From Synechococcus sp. WH 7805 (lineage in GTDB: Bacteria > Cyanobacteriota > Cyanobacteriia > PCC-6307 > Cyanobiaceae), in the NCBI RefSeq assembly GCF_000153285.1, contig NZ_CH724168.1, positions 479,823 to 543,822 on the forward strand: a stretch of 64,000 bases of DNA, in the 5' to 3' direction. The notes beneath the pieces were generated by a model. It did no database searches. It had not been told where the DNA came from and was given only the letters and a program-made list of their open reading frames with translations. Numbering within the stretch: position 1 is the first letter of the stretch; every line of letters starts with the position of its first letter. This document shows, in pieces, positions 61,883 through 64,000 of the stretch. The translations under genes and the position numbers were made by a program.

Positions 61883-62376
61883 CCCATCTCAAGCCCTCCC
61901 CGCTCAGCGTTGCTTTATTCGAACCACGCATTCCTCCGAACACGGGGAATATCGCGCGCACCTGTGCCGCATTTGATCTGCCACTGTCTTTGATCGAGCC
62001 CCTGGGCTTCTCGATCGACGACAGACAGCTCAAGCGAGCCGGACTGGACTACTGGCCCCATGTCAATCTCTCTGTTCACACCGATTTCAAAGCGTTCAAA
62101 ACCAGTCTTGCCAAGCCTTCCCGTGTGATCGGCTGCAGCCGCAGGGACGGCGTTGCACTGCAGGATTTCTCCTTTGAACAAGGAGACGTTCTGCTGTTCG
62201 GACGAGAGGACACAGGGCTGCCTGAGCCAGTACGAGACCAATGCGACGACATTTTGACGATTCCGATGCCATGCAGCGCTGGGGTTGATGGACAAGGAGG
62301 CGTGCGCAGCCTGAATCTGTCTGTCGCTTGCGCGATCGCCTGCTTTCAGGCAGGCCTGAAACTGCAGCTGTGGTAG
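61879..62376 (+). CDS. trmL: tRNA (cytidine/uridine(34)-2'-O)-methyltransferase
   Basis: SPOUT methyltransferase of 165 residues that 2'-O-methylates the wobble base of certain tRNA-Leu. The family marks are VALFEPRIPPNTGNIARTCAAF (in parts), LSLIEPLGFSIDDRQLKRAGLDYW, LLFGREDTGLPE and the SAM-knot end VRSLNLSVACAIACF. The start is the GTG that overlaps the cobU stop (GTGA). Length is standard. Confidence 0.95.
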   Translation: MTHLKPSPLSVALFEPRIPPNTGNIARTCAAFDLPLSLIEPLGFSIDDRQLKRAGLDYWPHVNLSVHTDFKAFKTSLAKPSRVIGCSRRDGVALQDFSFEQGDVLLFGREDTGLPEPVRDQCDDILTIPMPCSAGVDGQGGVRSLNLSVACAIACFQAGLKLQLW

Positions 62377-62482
62377 TCGATGATCTGCCACGAGCACCCT
62401 TGCGGGGAGGTGTTCAGCTCGCTACCTTCAGCCAGATCTGATGCTGTGGCGTCGTCGGATCTGTTCTTCACTTTTTCGATGA

Positions 62483-63571
62483 ATGAAGCCTTTGCTCCTC
62501 GCCGTGACCGCTGTTGCTTCCAGCGGTGCTTTATTCGCGATGTCACACGCCTCCGGTTACGCAGATTCCGATCACATCAGCTCGAAACAACTGCTTTCGG
62601 CTCTTTCAACGGAGCCATCGCAGATCTGGGTTCGCCTCATCAAGCGCAGCAATCTTGAAACACTGTCGCGTGACCTTGATCAATCCCTAAATCAGCTCAA
62701 AACGCTGAATGAGATGGATGCCAATACTCCACTTGAAGCTGGAACCTGGGTGGTCCTCCCTTCAGATAGTACAGAAAGCATCAGTGCATCCAAGGCTCTT
62801 GACGGAACTGAAATCAGAGAATCACCACCTTTGCAGACTCCTCCTGTACCAATGGAGATCGCTGTGAAGACTCCACCTGCACCAATGGAGATCCCTGTGA
62901 AGACTCCACCTGCACCAATGGAGATCGCTGTGAAGACTCCACCTGCACCAATGGAGGTCGTTGAAATCCAGTCCAATCAATCGTTGATGTCCGTGGTGCG
63001 GGAGCACGGCATCACTCTGGCGCAGCTGAAGGCTTTTAACCCTGGGGTCAAACTCTCCAAACTCGTCGTGGGAAGCAAGGTGCGTGTTGCCAAAGCCAGC
63101 AATGTGTTGGCTGTGCGGCCCTTGCGTTCCGGTGGAGCGAGCTGGCCAGACCTTCCTGCACTTCCCGGACTTGGTCAGTTCGATGCGTCCCAGACGTATA
63201 TCTGGCCGACGAAAGGTGTGTTCACCTCTGGATACGGATGGCGCTGGGGAAGGATGCACAAAGGCATTGATATTGCCAACAATGTCGGCACTCCAATTCT
63301 GGCTGCCAAGGATGGTGTGATTGCTTATTCCGGCTGGAGCAGTGGCTATGGCTATCTGGTTGAAATGTCCCATGGAGATGGTTCTTCAACGCGTTATGCC
63401 CATAGCAGTCGACTCTTAGTGAAGAAAGGACAATTGGTTCCTCAAGGTGCTCGCATTGCGCTGATGGGTAGCACTGGGCGAAGTACCGGTCCTCATCTCC
63501 ATTTTGAAATTCGCAAGCCTGGTGGAGCCGCGATGGATCCATTGGCCATGCTCCCTTCCCGTAGAGGTTAG
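62483..63571 (+). CDS. M23-family peptidase with LysM-like region and 11-residue repeats
   Basis: A 362-residue exported protein (signal peptide to about residue 24). A LysM-like segment (WVRLIKRSNLETLSRDL to the VVLP end) is followed by four 11-residue repeats of the KTPPAPMEIAV type (118-161), a second LysM-like segment (SLMSVVREHGITLAQLKAFNPG), and a C-terminal M23 (LytM/gluzincin) domain: HKGIDIAN with the first metal His and Asp, and HLHFEIRKPG with the third metal His. Active M23 enzymes cut peptidoglycan cross-bridges. The set of metal ligands looks intact. The repeat region is probably a flexible linker. Confidence 0.93.
   Translation: MKPLLLAVTAVASSGALFAMSHASGYADSDHISSKQLLSALSTEPSQIWVRLIKRSNLETLSRDLDQSLNQLKTLNEMDANTPLEAGTWVVLPSDSTESISASKALDGTEIRESPPLQTPPVPMEIAVKTPPAPMEIPVKTPPAPMEIAVKTPPAPMEVVEIQSNQSLMSVVREHGITLAQLKAFNPGVKLSKLVVGSKVRVAKASNVLAVRPLRSGGASWPDLPALPGLGQFDASQTYIWPTKGVFTSGYGWRWGRMHKGIDIANNVGTPILAAKDGVIAYSGWSSGYGYLVEMSHGDGSSTRYAHSSRLLVKKGQLVPQGARIALMGSTGRSTGPHLHFEIRKPGGAAMDPLAMLPSRRG
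62834..62965 (+). repeat. Four tandem 33-bp units in the M23 peptidase gene
   Basis: Units start at 62834, 62867, 62900 and 62933 and encode QTPPVPMEIAV, KTPPAPMEIPV, KTPPAPMEIAV and KTPPAPMEVVE. The second and third are almost identical in DNA, the first and last have drifted, which suggests recent internal duplication in frame. Confidence 0.92.
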
Positions 63572-63649
63572 GTGAAGAGTTTCATTGCATCTAACAAGAA
63601 AACTACAGACAAAGTGAGTTCACTCTGAACCACAGATCTATTTGAAAAT

Positions 63650-63722
63650 GTCAGAGGAGAGACTTGAACTCTCGACCTCAGGGTTATGAATCCTGTGCTC
63701 TAACCAGCTGAGCTACTCTGAC
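63650..63722 (-). tRNA. tRNA-Met (CAU)
   Basis: The minus strand folds as a 73-nt cloverleaf: acceptor GTCAGAG pairs with CTCTGAC over 7 bp, D-arm GCTC with GAGC, anticodon loop TTCATAA giving CAU, variable loop AGGTC, and T-arm GAGAG with CTCTC around TTCAAGT. No CCA is encoded. An A-C mismatch closes the anticodon stem. CAU could also mark a tRNA-Ile2 with lysidine-34; the acceptor and stem pattern fit elongator Met slightly better. It is not the initiator type, since the anticodon stem lacks the three G-C pairs. Confidence 0.9.
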
Positions 63723-63770
63723 GAAAGGCCCTTCAGGCCAGTTGCCATCATACATCTTGGGGGGACAACT

Positions 63771-64000
63771 TCAGCGCATATCAATGGCGTTGAGTCTCTC
63801 TCGGAATGATTTCGGCGACGATGTGACAACAGCATCAGAGAGGGAGGACATGTCTTCAGGCATGGCATTCGGCCTTCGCTGTTGACGGACCGGCTGTCCG
63901 CGATGCGGTCTGGCCTTGAGCAACAGAGCCCGGCTGGAAGGATCGCGCACTAAGGGCTGACTGCTCAGCTCACTTCGGACCTGATTGAGCAAGCGGAAGT
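63771..64000 (-). CDS. C-terminal part of an unidentified protein running off the right edge
   Basis: A reverse frame is open from the right edge to a stop at 63771-63773, about 75 residues. The segment is rich in Arg, Ser, Pro and Gln (RPHRGQPVRQQRRPNAMPED) and ends in RERLNAIDMR, with no recognisable domain. The gene begins beyond the window and lies 48 bp upstream of the tRNA-Met on the same strand. It may be a disordered tail. Confidence 0.45.
   Translation of the reverse strand, partial: FRLLNQVRSELSSQPLVRDPSSRALLLKARPHRGQPVRQQRRPNAMPEDMSSLSDAVVTSSPKSFRERLNAIDMR

Noticed and set aside
62834..62965. Possible CRISPR array
   Set aside because: 33-bp units are directly adjacent without spacers and encode an in-frame peptide repeat.

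Overview
The window comes from a cyanobacterium and most closely fits a marine Synechococcus of the alpha-cyanobacterial (picocyanobacterial) type. The basis is the gene set: a short phosphoribulokinase of the proteobacterial kind, class II fructose-bisphosphate aldolase, proton-extrusion protein PxcA, a Psb32-like TPM protein, a complex C (cytochrome b6f) cofactor-assembly protein, a plastid-lipid-associated (PAP/fibrillin) protein, DUF3685 and DUF3727 proteins, a cyanobacterial porin and a giant SwmB-like surface protein. Most of the window is compact and fairly GC-rich, with frequent GTG and TTG starts, 1-4 bp start/stop overlaps and almost no spacer DNA.  Layout. 0-6.8 kb: small metabolic and membrane genes (alpha/beta hydrolase, DUF427, PAP/fibrillin, Nudix hydrolase, ABC ATPase, outer-membrane porin) and a fusion of a DUF296 domain with a glutaredoxin. 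6.8-8.1 kb: a reverse-strand cluster holding a GluR0-like glutamate-receptor potassium channel, a coupled 27-residue membrane peptide and a 62-residue protein. 8.1-15.2 kb: PdeM nuclease, envelope proteins including an L,D-transpeptidase, CBS protein, PgsA, a CSP41-like epimerase-fold protein and HisA. 15.2-31 kb: a long, mostly forward block with a Fur-family regulator, DUF3685, a thioredoxin-like thylakoid protein, a CofE-like protein, RuvX, DUF3727, YqeG, ProB, LpxD, LeuB, Prk, PilD, AccD, a Gfo/Idh oxidoreductase and aldolase, ending in a clear terminator. 31-40.8 kb: a metal-site domain fused to CARDB, then PurS-PurQ-LD-carboxypeptidase, an SDR, a second L,D-transpeptidase, a COG0523 GTPase with a His/Asp tract, a divergent UPRT and IlvD.  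40.85-53.1 kb is compositionally different: an A-rich, T-poor non-coding leader of about 870 bp followed by one 3,791-codon gene. Its product carries SwmB-type repeats, a LamG-like domain, 13 FG-GAP motifs, RTX-like calcium repeats, a Calx-beta domain and a terminal DUF4114. It has no N-terminal signal peptide, which fits a type I-secreted surface protein.  53.1-64 kb returns to normal composition: FAD oxidoreductase plus TerB/Mo-nitrogenase-C-terminal protein on the reverse strand, then MetG-LptC, a TerB protein, Psb32-like, PxcA, CobU and TrmL in tight order, an M23 peptidase with an 11-residue repeat, a tRNA-Met(CAU), and a gene running off the right edge.  Themes are envelope and cell-wall building (LpxD, LptC, two YkuD enzymes, LD-carboxypeptidase, M23 peptidase, porin, giant surface protein), carbon fixation (Prk, Fba) and photosynthetic-complex assembly (CCB, Psb32-like, Tpa1-like, PxcA). 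No transposase, integrase, phage gene, rRNA or CRISPR array was seen. All family names come from reading motifs by eye; no database was searched.
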